A stretch of 64,000 nt of DNA from Cymbidium sinense (Eukaryota; Streptophyta; Magnoliopsida; Asparagales; Orchidaceae), in assembly GCA_021442155.1 (NCBI GenBank), contig CM038216.1, forward strand, positions 91,003,666 through 91,067,665, written 5' to 3'. Positions 48,841 to 60,490 of the stretch are shown here, one piece after another. Position numbers and translations under genes: made by a program. The first letter of the stretch is position 1. Every line of letters begins with the position of its first letter. The notes under the pieces were generated by a model. The model did not search any database, had not been told where the DNA came from, and was given only the letters and a program-made list of their open reading frames with translations.

Positions 48841-49445
48841 ACATTAACTCAAATTAAATTAAACCCTATATGATTTTTCCCAGTTGAGTTAAATCACACT
48901 CTTCTCCTTAGTGGTGCCCCAAATCATATATATACAAGTCAAGCAAACAAATCAAATTCAAAACCAACCTCTTTAGTGGAGCCAAATTAAACCAACTCCC
49001 CTAGTGGATTCTAAATCAAAGAAGTCCAACCAATCTCTTATCCCCAATGGATACATCCCTAAACAAATCTATGAAATTGAAGTCAAATCCCAATCTCTGG
49101 ATAGCCCAAACATGCTTCCCTAGTGGAAGGTTCATATACATGATCCCTAGGGGACTCGAGCCCATATCTCTAGTAGATATGCCTCCACATCAATTAGAAC
49201 AAAACAAATTCAAGTCAATTCACTCTTAATCCCCAGTGGAATATATATTCTTATTCTTAGTGGATCTTCTTTCTACAAATCTTATAATTTAATGAAATTC
49301 AAAACTTATCCCCAACAGATTTTTTTCTTTTATGCCATCGACATAGACCCCTCACATGTCATGTACAATGCATGTGTGATCCCCTAGTGGATCTTCCTCC
49401 ATGTCCTTGACATGGAATTCTCATCAAATCTTATTTCTTCTCTTA
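48841..49445. repeat. Interspersed CCCCAGTGGA-like short repeat (copy B)
   Basis: As in copy A: TCCCCAGTGGA, TTTAGTGGAG, TCCCTAGTGGA and CCCCTAGTGGAT recur every few dozen bases. No coding sequence is supported; the 60-codon frame at 49,047-49,229 is broken in copy A. Confidence 0.55.
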
Positions 49446-50930
49446 TGCACACCTTTAATACTTCAAACAAAAGCCTAACAATGTATTCATTAAAATTACA
49501 TAATCTTAACATTGCAATCAGCATTTTATGATTTGTAATGGTGCAAGCTCAAACTAACTATACAATATCATGGTAAACATATTATAGTGTGAATTAACAC
49601 ACTATATTATATTATAATATATGATGTTATATTATAATTTGCCAAAATATAATATATTGTCAAAAATTACACCTCATTAGAATCACTTAAAAGGAACAAA
49701 TAACAAAATTTTCTCAAAATATGAATAATGTTCTTCTTGGTTGTAAAATTGTTATTTTTCTATTAGAAATGGTTCAAAATTGCATAATTTTGGCATTTCC
49801 TCTTAGTGTGTACCATGAATTTGGCCAAATTCTTTCATCTCAACTTTCAAATTAACATTTTTGTGAGTTTTGACCCAATGTATTATAACAAAACTAAAAC
49901 ATACTAAAATGTACAGTAACATTTAGTAAGACACTACCACATTTATATTTATGTGACGTTATATTGTTATGTACATTATATTTTAATATGCTTTCATATA
50001 ATTTATTATCTTATATTACACCTTAAAATGAATCACTTTAAGCAAAAAATTTATAAAAATTGGTTGAAAAATAAACATTTATTTTGGATGAAAAATTCCA
50101 TTCTTTTGTTTAAATGACACACCATAGCACACCCTCAATGATTTTCCCTAAAGCTTACCTAAAATTTGGCCAAATCCCATCATCTCGACCTATAAATCGA
50201 TTTTATGAATTATACCGGTACAAACTCTACTACATCATACTATAATAAACTAAAATATGTTAAAAATAAGTAGTAATACACAATAGTATGCTATAATGCA
50301 CATGATCTATGTTTTTGGCATCATATATTATAATACACTATAACATATTATATTATATTATATTTGCATATCACATCATAAGGGATTGCTTAAGAAAAAA
50401 GTCATAAAATTAGTCTAAATAATAAAAAACATATATTTTAGTTGTATCACTTACATATTTTAAATTCAAATGATATATTATAATGCCATGCTATACCTGT
50501 TATGAATTTGGCCAAATTCTACCATTTTAAAGTCTAAATCAACAGTTTTATAAATAATGCTAGTGTAGGCTCGACTGGATGATTGTAAAATACTAAAAGA
50601 ATTTAAAATGCACAGAATAATATATTATGATATATGATGCTATACTATGCGACAAAATATAATATGTAGTTTGAACATAAAATCTTACTTTTAGACTACA
50701 AGTGACGCAGCACACCTTTGGTAGTACAACTTAATTCCCACTTAAAATTTAACAAATTTCATCATCTAATTTATTAAATCAATATTTTTTTGATTTATAT
50801 TAATATAGACTATAAGGCACAATACCATAATATACTAAAACATATCAAAACATCTTATAAAATCCAAAAACACATCACTACATGCTACAATATATGATGC
50901 TACATTGTACTATAATATATGGTATTATGA
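49446..50930. repeat. ~240-345-bp satellite-like monomers at right end of copy B
   Basis: Landmarks with the palindrome AATTTGGCCAAATT or a decayed form lie at about 49,817, 50,161, 50,504 and 50,745. Two of them are the perfect 16-base palindrome GAATTTGGCCAAATTC (49,817-49,832 and 50,504-50,519). Each is followed by a 'catctcgacctataaatc'-like stretch and a TATTATA-rich zone. One more unit than in copy A is present at the left. Confidence 0.75.
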
Positions 50931-51424
50931 TATGATTTAGGGTTAGGGTTTAGGTATTCAAATCTCTAATAGTTAAGAGAAAGTCTCTTGAAGACATTTT
51001 CTTTAGCTACCATAACAAAGTTAGGATTAGGGCATTCTTTAGATCTACTCCTAATGACTACTTTATTCAATGTTTAGGGTTTAAGATTTTGGGATAGTGT
51101 TTAGGGTTAGTTTAGGGTTAGCTTAGGGTTTAGGGTTTAGGGTATGGGGTTTGGGGTTTAGGGTTTAGGGCTTGGGGTTGTAGGTTTTTGAGTTTAGGGT
51201 TTAGGGTTTTAAGGTTTAGTGTTTAGAGTTTAAGGTTTAGGGTTTTAGGGTTTAGGGTTTAGGGTTTAGGGTTTAGAGTTTTAGGGTTTAGGATTTAGGG
51301 TTTAGGGTTTAAGGTTTAGTATTTAGGGTTTAGGGTTTAGGGTTTAGGTTTTAGGTTTAGGGTTTATCTTTTTGTTTAGGGTTTAAGGTTTAGGTTTTAG
51401 AGTTTAGTGTTTATTGGTTTTTTC
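50931..51424 (+). repeat. Telomere-like satellite with a short unique insert
   Basis: TTTAGGG-like sequence at 50,935-50,955, then about 115 bases of unrelated DNA (50,956-51,072, containing GAAAGTCTCTTGAAGACA), then strong telomere-like repeats. Four perfect TTTAGGG units lie at 51,244-51,271. A T run precedes the next GRP fragment. Confidence 0.85.
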
Positions 51425-51905
51425 AACAAAGAACAAATTTAGATTCAACATTTTTTCTTTTCAATTTGATCAACCAAGTAGCACCCCAGGTTTTATAAGA
51501 CATAAGCGATGACATAGATAAAAAATGAGTACCCATAGAAAAAATCAAAAAACCAAGATAAATAGAACTGTCTCTACTATAAGATAGTTCCATAAGAATC
51601 AGATTGGATTGGCCATTCTTTAGTTTCTCAAGTTCCTATCAGAACCACCCCCGCCTCTCGAGTAGCAGGATCTACCATCATATCCCTGATTCTCCCTCCA
51701 CCACCACCACGACTGTAACCTCCATCGCTCATCCCACCTCCATAACCACCATTTCTTTGACCACCACCTCCATATCCACCACCATCTCTAGATCCCCCAC
51801 CACCCGTACGATAATCGCCATCTCCCCCTTTGTCTCCACTGCCATATCTAGATTGAGCCTACTTGACGGGGATGTTCCTGCTGTCAAAGTTCTGCACATT
51901 CTTAA
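51425..51905 (-). pseudogene. GRP 3' fragment, copy 10 (among the best kept)
   Basis: Minus strand. The RRM end reads KNVQNFDSRNIPVK, a TAG in place of Glu, then AQSRYGSGDKGGDGDY. The glycine-rich tail stays in the same frame for over 50 codons (RTGGGGSRDGGGYGGGGQ, RNGGYGGGMSDGGYSRGGGG) before a one-base shift. The terminus reads SDRNLRN and TAA, where most GRP-like ends have GNWRN. The complete 3' UTR runs down to about 51,425. Start and end match the other copies, so the unit boundaries are fixed. No start codon or RNP motifs are present; it cannot make a GRP. Confidence 0.85.
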
Positions 51906-54900
51906 GGTTTAGGGTTTTATGGTTTGGGGTTTAGAGTTTAGGGTTTATGGTTAGTTTAGGATTTAAAGTTTAGGGTTTAGGGTCTTTTAGGGTGTAGGGT
52001 TGTAGGCTTAGGGTTTAGGGTTTATAGTTTTTTAAATTAGGTAAATGGGTAGGTTTAAGTATATTTAGTTTATTTAGCTTATTTTTTATTTATTTTAGTT
52101 TATTTCATTTTTTATTTCTTTAGGTTTATTTTTTATTTTTATTTTATTTATTTTAGGTTTATTTATTTTATTTTATTTTTTTGGTTTAGGTTTAGGTTTA
52201 TGTTTATTTTTTAATTTAGTTATATTTTTATTTTATTTTTTATGTTTAGTTTTTTTATTTGTTTGGTTTTGGTTTAGGTTTTCAATTTATTTTTTTAGGT
52301 TTTATTTTTTATGTTTATTTTTATTTTTTTTATTTTAGGGTTTAGGTTTAGTTTATTTTAAATTTAGCTGTAGTTTTATTTATTTTAGTTTAGTTTATTT
52401 TGGTTTGGGTTTAGGTTTATTTCATTTTGTTTATTTTAGGCTTAGCTTTTTTTTAGTTTAGGGTTTAGGTTTTAATTTTTATTTATTTCTAGGTTTACTT
52501 TTTAGGTTTAGGTTTTTATTTAGTTTTTATTTTATTTTATTTAAGGTTTATTTTATTTTGATTTTACATTCAGTTTTTATTTTTAGGTTTATTTTATTTC
52601 AATTTAATTTTTATTTTTATTTTATTTTATTTTTAGGTTTAGGTTCAAGTTTTAGTTTAAGTTTATATTTTATTTTATTTAGGATTAGGTTTTCTTATTA
52701 ATTTTATATTTAGGTTTTCTTTTGTTTAGGTTTAGATTTTTAGGTTTTTAGGTTATAGGGTTTAGGGTTTAGGGTTTAGGGTTAGTGTTTAGGCTTTAGG
52801 GTTTAGGGTTTTTAGGGTTTAGTTAGGTTTAGGGTTGGGTTTAGTTAGGGTTTAGGTTAGTTTAGCATTTAGGGTTTAAGGTTTAGGTTTAGGTTTAAAC
52901 TTTAGCATAATTATTTTAGGGTTTAGTTAGTTTATTTAGGCATAGGTTTTAGGGTTTAGGGTTTAGGTTAGGGTTAGTGTTTAGGGTTAGGGTTTAGGTT
53001 TAGGGTTTTTAGGTTTAGGGTTTAGGATAGTTTAGGGTTTAGGGTTTAGGGTTTTTAGTTTAGGTTTAGTTTAGTTTAAGTTTTTTTTTTTTTTAAATTG
53101 AGTTTATTTATTTATTTATTTTTAGATTTTATTTTTTAATTTTTTAGGTTTATTTTAGTTTAGGTTTTTTATTTTAGTTTATTTTTTTTATTTAGGTTTA
53201 GGTTTTTGTTTATTTTTTAGGTTTAGTTTATTTTTGGTTTAGGTTTAAGTTTTATTTATTTTAGTTTAGTTTATTTTTGTTTAACTTTAGGTTAACTTTA
53301 TTTTGTTTATCTTAGGTTTAGGTTTTTTTTAGTTTAGGTTTTTTTTATATTTACTTTTAGGTTTATTTTTTAGGTTTAGGTTTTTACTTAACTTTTATTT
53401 TATTTTATTTTAGGTTTATTTTATTTTTAATTTACAATTAGTTTTTATTTTATTTAGTTTTTTTATTCTGAGGTTTATTTTATTTTTTTAGTTAAGTTTA
53501 GGTTTTTATTTATTTAATTATAGTTTAGTTATTATTATTTATTTATTTTTTATTTTTGGGTTTCAGTTTACATTTAAGTTTTCATTTTTTTTTATTTATT
53601 TTTGTTAAAGTTTATTTATTTATTTTATTTTTAGGTCTTATTTAGTATAGGTTTAGGTTTTTATGTTTTTAAGTTTTTAGTGTTTAGGGTTTGGGTTAGT
53701 GTTAGGGTTTAGGGTTTAGGGTTTAGGGTTTAGGGTTTAAGGTTTGGGGCTTACAGTTTCAAGTTTTTTTTAAAAAACATTTTGGTAAACCAATTTATTT
53801 ATGTTTACGTGGTTTATTTTTTATTTATTTTAGCTTATTTTATTTTTTATTTTCTTAGGTTTATTTTTTTATTTAATGTGTTTTATTTATGTTAGTTTAG
53901 GTTTTTTATTTTAGTTTATTTTTTTTGTTTAGGTTTAGGTTTATGTTTATTTTTTAGTTTAGTTTTATTTTTAATTTATTTTCTAAGTATAGGTTTTATT
54001 TTTTATTTTTAGGTTTTAGTTTAGGGTTTTCTTTTGTTTTTTTTATGTTTAGGTTTTAGGTTTTTATTTTAGGTTTATTTAAGTTTTTTTATTCTAATTA
54101 AATTATGGTTTAGGTTTAGTTTATTTTTGGTTTAGTTTTAAGTTTTATTTATTTTAGTTTAGTTTATTTTTGTTTAGATTTCAGTTTACTTTATTTTGTT
54201 AATCTTAGGTTTAGATTTTTTTTAGTTTAGTGTTTAGGTTTTTTTTACATTTACTTTTAGGTTTATTTTTTTAGGTTTATGTTTTTATTTAAGTTTTATT
54301 TTATTTTATTTTAGGTTTATTTTATTTTTAATTTATAATTAGTTTTTATTTTATTTAGTTTTTTATTCTTAGGTTTATTTTATTTTATTTAGTTAAGTTT
54401 AGGTTTTTATTTATTTAATTACAGTTTAGTTATTATTATTTATTTATTTTTTATTTTTGGGTTTCAGTTTACGTTTAGGTTTTCATTTTATTTTATTTAT
54501 TTTATTTATTTTTATTAAGGTTTATTTATTTATTTTATTTTTAGGTTTTATTTAGTATAGGTTTAGGTTTTTAGGGTTTAGGGTTTAGGATTTTTAGCAA
54601 TTTTTTTAGGGTTTTTAAGGGTTTAGGGTTTAGGGTTTAGGGTTTAGGATTTCTAGTTTAAGGTTTTTTTTTAATTATGTAAACCCGTAGGTTTAGGTTT
54701 ATTTAGTATATTTAGTATATTTTTTATTTATTTAATTTTAATATATTTATATTTTTATTTAGGATTATTTTTTATTTTTCTTTAATTTAGTTTATTTAAT
54801 TCGGGTTTATTTATTTTGGTTAAGGTTTTTTATTTTAGTTTATATTAGTTTAGGATTAAGTTGGGTTTATTTTTAGTTGAGTTTTATTTTTTTTATTTTA

Positions 54901-57107
54901 TTTTTTTAGGTTAGGTTTATTTTTTTTTAAGTTTATGGTTAAATTTTATTTTTTTTATATTTTAGGTCTAGGTTTAAGGATTTTATTTTAGGTTTATTTT
55001 AGGTTTTATTTTTTAGGTTTAGGTTTATTTTTAGTTTATTTTATTTTATTTAGTTTAGGTTTAGGTTTAGGTTTCAGTTTAGTTTATTTTATGATTAGGT
55101 TTAGGTTTTAATTATTTTAGTTTAGTTTATTTTAGTTTAGGTTTAGGTTTATTTTATTTTTATTTTAGGTTTAGGTTTTTCTTTAGTTTAGTGTTAGTTA
55201 TTTTTTATTTATTTTTAGGTTTATTTTTTAGGTTTAGGTTTTTATTTAGTTTTTCTTTTATTTTATTCTAAGTTTATTTTATTTTTATTTTATGTTTAGT
55301 TCTTATTTTATTTAGGTTTTATATTCTTATGTTTATTTTATTTTTTTTATTTTAGTTTAGGTTTTTATTTATTTTATTTTTTAATTTTTTTTAGTTTATC
55401 TTATGTTTAGGTTAAGGTTTAGGTTTTAATTTAGATTTTTATTTTATTTTATTAAATTTATTTTATTTTAGTTTAGGATTTTTTATTTATTTTATTTTTA
55501 GGCTTTATTTGGTATATGTTTAGGTTTTTAGGCTTTTAGGGTTTAGGGTTTAGGGTTTAGGGTTTAAGCATATGCATTTAGGGTTTAAGGTTTTAGAGTT
55601 TTGGGTTTTAGGGTTTAGGGTTTAGGGTTAGGGTTTATGTTTTAAGGTTTAGAGTTTAGTGTTTTGGGTTTTGGGTTTAAGGTTTATGGTTAGGATAAGG
55701 TTTATGGTTAGTTTAGGGTTTAGAGTTTAGGCTTTAGGGTTTAGTGTTTTTAGGGTTTAAGATTTAAAGATTAGTTTATTAGGTTTAGTTTTAGAGGTTT
55801 AGGGTTTAGGGTTTAGGGTTTAGGGTTTAGGGTTTAGGGTTTAGGATTTAAGGTTGTAGGTTTATGGTTGTAGGTTTAGGGTTTAGGGTTAGTTTTAAGG
55901 CTTAGGGTTTATGAATTAGGGTTTAGGGTTTATGATTTAAGGTTTAGTTTTTTTTAATTAAGTAAACTGGAAGGTTTAAGTTTATTTAGTTTATTTTTGA
56001 TTTATTTTAGTTTATTTTATTTCATTTTTATTTATGTTTATTTTTTATTTTTATTTCGTTAGTTTATATATTTTTAGGTTTATTTACTTTAGTTTAGGTT
56101 TTTTATTTTAGTTTATTATTTAGGTTTATGTTTATTTTTTCATTTAGTTTTATTTTATTTTATTTTTTAAGTTTAGGTTTTATTTTTTTTTTAGGTTTAG
56201 GTTTAGGTTTTTATTTTATTTTTTTAGGTTTATTTTTAGGTTTTATTTTTTAGTTTAGGTTTAGGCTTATATTTAGTTTATTTTATTTTATTCAGCTTAG
56301 CATTTAGGTTTAGTTTATTTTATGTTTTTTTTATTTTAGTTTAGTTTATTTTAGTTTAGGTTTAGGTTTATTTTAGGTTTAGGTTTTTTTCTTAGTTTAT
56401 GGTTTAGGTTCTATTATTCAATTATTTTTAGGTTTCATTTTTTGGTTTATTTTTATGTTTTGGTTTTTCTAAGTTTTTATTTTTTTTTGATTTTAGGTTA
56501 ATTTTATTTTTATTTAACATTTAGTTTTTATTTAATTTAGGTTTTTTATTTTTAGGTTTATTATATTTTTAATTTAGTTTAGGTTTTATTTATTTTATTT
56601 TTTAGTTTTTTTATTTTATTTTATTTTTAGGTTTAGGTTTAGGTTTAGGTTTAGGTTTTTATTTTATTTTATTTAGGTTTAGTTTTTTTATTTATTTTCT
56701 TTTCAAGTTTTATTTAGTTTAGGTTTAGGTTTTTAGGTTATTTGGGTTTAGGGTTTAGGGTTTAGGGTTTAGGGCTTAGGGTTTAGGGTATAGGGTTTAA
56801 GGTTATAGGTTTTAGGGTTTAGGATTTGGTGTTTAGGGTTTCGGGTTTAGGTTTTAGGATTTTAGGGTTTAGGGTTTAGGGTTTATGGTTTAAGGTTTTA
56901 GGGTTTAGGTTTTAGGATTTATAGTTTTAGGTTTAGGGTTAGGTTTTTTTTCTATTTTTTATTTATTTATTTTTATGGTTTAGGATTTAAGGTTTAGTGT
57001 TTAGTATTTAGGTTTTAGGTTTAGGGTTCGAGTTTTAGTTTAGGGTTTAGGTTTTAGGTTTAGGGTTCAAGTTTTTGTTTAGGCTTTAGGGTTTTTGGTT
57101 TCTTTTA
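51906..57107 (+). repeat. Telomere-like satellite tract 9 (about five monomers)
   Basis: Monomer heads near 52,030, 53,090, 53,780, 54,670 and 55,960; telomere-like zones at 52,750-53,080, 53,690-53,770, 54,565-54,665, 55,530-55,945 and 56,740-57,100. The longest perfect telomere run I found in the window is here: six TTTAGGG units at 55,798-55,839. The monomers at 53,090 and 53,780 are closely alike over several hundred bases ('atttaattatagtttagtta' at about 53,510 and its match at 54,415). Confidence 0.9.
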
Positions 57108-57466
57108 ATAGAGAACAAATTGATTAATTCGATTTCATTAACCAAATTTAAATTTTTTAAGAATGACATAGATCAGAATGAGGATGCATAAAGCAAATCA
57201 AAAAATCTAGATAACTAAAGCTGTCTCTATAGTTCCATAAGCAGTCAGATCATCCGTTCTTTAGTTTCTAGTTCTCATGAGGCCTCTCAGTAGTGGGATC
57301 CACCATCATATCCCGATCTCTCCCGTCTTTTTAACATCCATTGCTCCTCTTGCACATAACCACTACTTTTACCACCACCACAGATCCCCACCACTTATAT
57401 CTACTTTAGTCTAGAGTAAGCATGGTTGATGGTGATGTTCCTGTCGTCAAGGTTTTGTCCATTCTT
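57108..57466 (-). pseudogene. GRP 3' fragment, copy 11
   Basis: Minus strand. The RRM end is very well kept: KNGQNLDDRNITINHAYSR from about 57,465. The glycine-rich tail is almost wholly deleted (57,290-57,410 keeps GGGKSSGYVQ-like debris). The 3' UTR has several short deletions. A T-rich stretch borders the 3' UTR end. Confidence 0.72.
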
Positions 57467-59379
57467 AGGGTTTAGGTTTCGATTTAGGTTTACTATGTTT
57501 TTAGGTTTAGGTTTATTTTTTAATTTATTTAGTTACTTTAGGTTTAAGTTTAGGGTTTGGGTTTTAGGGTTTAGGGTTAGGGTTTAGGGTTTAAGTTTAG
57601 GTTTAGGGTTTATGGTTTTAGGGTTTAGTTTAGGTTTAGGTTTAGTTTAGGTTTAGTTTAGAGTTTAGTTTAGAGTTTAGGTTTTATTTTTAAGGTTTAG
57701 GGTTTAGGTTTATTTAGGTTTTTATTTGTTTTTTTATTTTAAGGTTTAGATTTAGGTTTTATTTATTTAGTTTAGTTATTTATTTTTTATTTTATTTATG
57801 TTTTATTTTATTTATTTTAGTTTATATTTAGTTTAGGTTTAGATTTAGGTTTATTTTATTTTATTTTTAGGTTTTTAGGTGTTTTAGGTTTATAGTTTAG
57901 GTTTATTGGGTTTTAGAAAATTAGGTTTTAGTGTTTAGGTATAGGTTAGGGTTTTAGGTAGGTTTAACTTTTAGTTGAGTTTTGATTTTATTTTATTTTT
58001 TAGGTTTATATTTTTAGGTGTTTAGGGTTTATGGTTTAAGGTTTAAGGTTTAAGGTTTAGGGTTTTAGAGTCTAGGGTTTTAGTGTTTAGGGTATAGGGT
58101 TAGGGTTTAGGGTTTAGGGTTTAGTGTTTAGTGTTTAGGCTTTAGGGTTTAGGGTTTTTAGGGTTTAGGGTTTAGGGTTTAGGGTTCACGGTTTAGGGTT
58201 TAGGGTTTTGGGTTTCTGGTTTAGGGTTTTAGGGATTATGGTTTAGGGTTGTAGGCTTAGGGTTTAGGGTTAGTTTTAGGGTTCACGGTTTAGGTTTTTT
58301 TATTTATTTATTTTATTTATTTATTTATTTATTTTTATGGTTTAGGGTTTAGAGTTTAAGTTTCAGGTTTAAGGTTCAAGTTTTAATTTAGGTCTATTTT
58401 TAAATTAAGTAAACCAATAGGTTTATGTTTTTTTTAGTTTATTTAATTTATTTTTTATTTATTTTAGTTTATTTTATTTTATTTTTATTTAGGTTTATTT
58501 TTTATTTTAGGCTTATTTATTTTAGTTTAGGTTTTTTATTTTAGTTTATTATTTAGGTTTAGGTTTAAGTTTATGTTTATTTTTTAGTTTAGTTTTATTT
58601 TTATTTTATTTTTTAAATTTAGGTTTTATTTTTTATTTTTAGGTTTAGGTTTAGGTTTTTATTTTATTTTCCAAGGTTTAGGTTTTAGGTTTTTAATTTA
58701 GGTTTATTTTTAGATTTTATTTTTTAGTTTAGGTTTAAGTTTATTTTTAGTTAATTTTATTTTATTTAGTTTAGGGTTTAGTTTTAGTTTTTTTAGGTTT
58801 AGGTTTACATTTTATTTATTTTAGTTTAATTTATTTTAGTTAGGTTTAGGTTTATTTTATTTTGTTTATTTTAAGTTTAAGTTTTTTTTAGTGTTTGGTT
58901 TGGGTTTTATTTTTTATTTATTTTTAGGTTTATTTTTTCGGTTTAGGTTTTTATTTAGTTTTTATTTTATTTTATTTAGGTTTATTTTATTTTTATTTTT
59001 GATTTAGTTTTTTTTATTTATATTTTATTTTATTTTTTTATTTAGTTTAGGTTTTTATTTATTTTATTTTAGTTTAATTTGTATTTTTATTTTATTTTAT
59101 TTTTAGGTTTAGGTTTTAGTTTGGATTTTTATTTTATTTTATTTTATTTAGCTCTAGGTTTTTTAATTTATTTTATTTTTAGGTTTTATTTAATTTAAGT
59201 TTAGGTTTTAGGGTTCAGGGATTAGGGTTTAAGGTTTAGGGTTAGAGTTTTTTTATTTTTTATTTATTTTTAGTGTTTAAAGTTTAAGGTTTAAGGTTTA
59301 AGGTTTAGGGTTTATGTTTTAGGTTTTGGCTTTAGGGTTTAAGTTTTAGTTTAGGGTTTAGGGTTTTTGGTTTTTTTCT
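57467..59379 (+). repeat. Telomere-like satellite tract 10
   Basis: Telomere-like zones at 57,467-57,720, 58,010-58,300 and 59,200-59,365. A shortened AT-rich monomer at 57,720-58,000 and a full one with its head near 58,390. No gene is seen. Confidence 0.88.
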
Positions 59380-59852
59380 TAATAGATAACAAATTCTTCT
59401 TTTTTGATTTGATCAAACCAGGTAACACACCAAATTTTTTAAGATAGAAGCGATGACATAGATCCAAAATGAGCACGCATAAAGTAAAATAAAAAACCCT
59501 AGATAATTAGAATTGTCTCTAATGTGAAGACACAGTTCCATAAGCAGCAAATCAAGTCGGTCTTTCCTCAGTTTCTCCAGTTCCAATCAGAACCACCCCA
59601 ACTTCTCGAGTTGTGGGACCCACCATCATATCCTCAATCTCTCCCCCCGCCACCATCATGACTATAACCTCTATTGCTCCTCCTGCCTCTAGAACCACGA
59701 CTACTCTGACCACCACCTCCATATCCACCAGCACATCCAGATCCCCCACCACCACTGTAATAACTGCTGCCTCGCCTTCGCTTCCATTGCTAGATCTAGA
59801 CTGAGCCTGGTTGACGGTGATGTTCCTGCCATCAAGGTTCTGCCCATTCTTA
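59380..59852 (-). pseudogene. GRP 3' fragment, copy 12 (diagnostic copy)
   Basis: Minus strand. The RRM end reads KNGQNLDGRNITVNQAQSRS, nearly identical to the last beta strand and following residues of plant GRP7/CCR1-type proteins. After a frameshift the tail reads YYSGGGGSGCAGGYGGGG, then RGRRSNRGYSHDGGGGRD, a stop, and GYDGGSHNSR. The terminus is WNWRN followed by TGA near 59,559. This copy and copy 10 fix the identity of the whole set. It has no N-terminal RRM half, so it is a fragment. Confidence 0.88.
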
Positions 59853-60451
59853 GGGTTTATGTTTAAATTTAAGTTTATTAAGTTTTAGGGTTTAGGTTTA
59901 TTTTTTTAGTTTATTTAGTTAATTTAGGTTTAAGTTTAGGGTTTGGTGTTTATGGTTTAGGGTTTAGGGTTTAGGATTGAGGGTTTAAGGTTTACGGTTT
60001 AGTGTTTTATGATTTATTCTTTTAGGATTTAGGGTTTAGGGTTAGGGTTTAAGGTTTAGGGTTTAGGGTTTAGAGTTTAAGTTTAGGGTTTAGGGTTTAG
60101 GGTTTAAGGTTTAGGGTTTAGGGTTGTAGGTTTAGTGTTGTATGTTTAGGATTCTTTTTTATTTATTTTAGTTTAGTTTATTTTTTATTTTTATTTAGAT
60201 TTATTTTTTATTTTATTTTAGTTTAGTTTATTTATTTTAGTTTAGGCTTAGGTTTAAGTATATTTTTTAGTTGAGTTTTATTTTTATTTTATTTTTTAGA
60301 TTTAGGTTTTTAGGGTTTTAGGGTTTAGGGTTTAGTTTTTAGGGTTTATGGTTTAGGATTTTAGCGTTTACGATTTATTGGTTAGGCTTTAGCATTTAGT
60401 GTTTTTAGGGTTTGGGTTTAAGGTTTAGGGTTTTGGATTTTGGGTTTATTG
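59853..60451 (+). repeat. Telomere-like satellite up to the LINE
   Basis: TTTAGGG-like repeats (59,855-60,150), part of an AT-rich monomer (60,150-60,300) and telomere-like repeats again (60,300-60,450). It stops at a T run that is the poly(A) tail of the LINE. Confidence 0.88.
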
Positions 60452-60490
60452 TTTTTTTTAGGGAAGCCCCATGTATGGGTATTTTATTGC
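60452..60490 (-). terminator. LINE poly(A) tail and AATAAA signal
   Basis: Read on the minus strand: AATAAA, about 22 bases, then eight A residues before satellite resumes. This is the normal spacing for a polyadenylated RNA 3' end and supports insertion by target-primed reverse transcription. Not checked for a target-site duplication, since the other end is outside the window. Confidence 0.65.

Larger units (their letters stand above)
38376..50930 (+). mobile_element. Decayed Tat-type Ty3/gypsy retroelement, copy B
   Basis: A 12.5-kb block collinear with about 17,410-29,800 of copy A in the same orientation. It lacks the left 3.3 kb of A. It carries the same domain order and the same repeat regions, with many small indels and apparently shared stops. 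It ends at about 50,930 beside TTTAGGG-like repeats. No LTR pair or gag was found. Confidence 0.85.

Noticed and set aside
55798..55839. A functional telomere end
   Set aside because: The longest perfect TTTAGGG run is only six units and the sequence continues with other DNA on both sides, so these are interstitial, decayed repeats.
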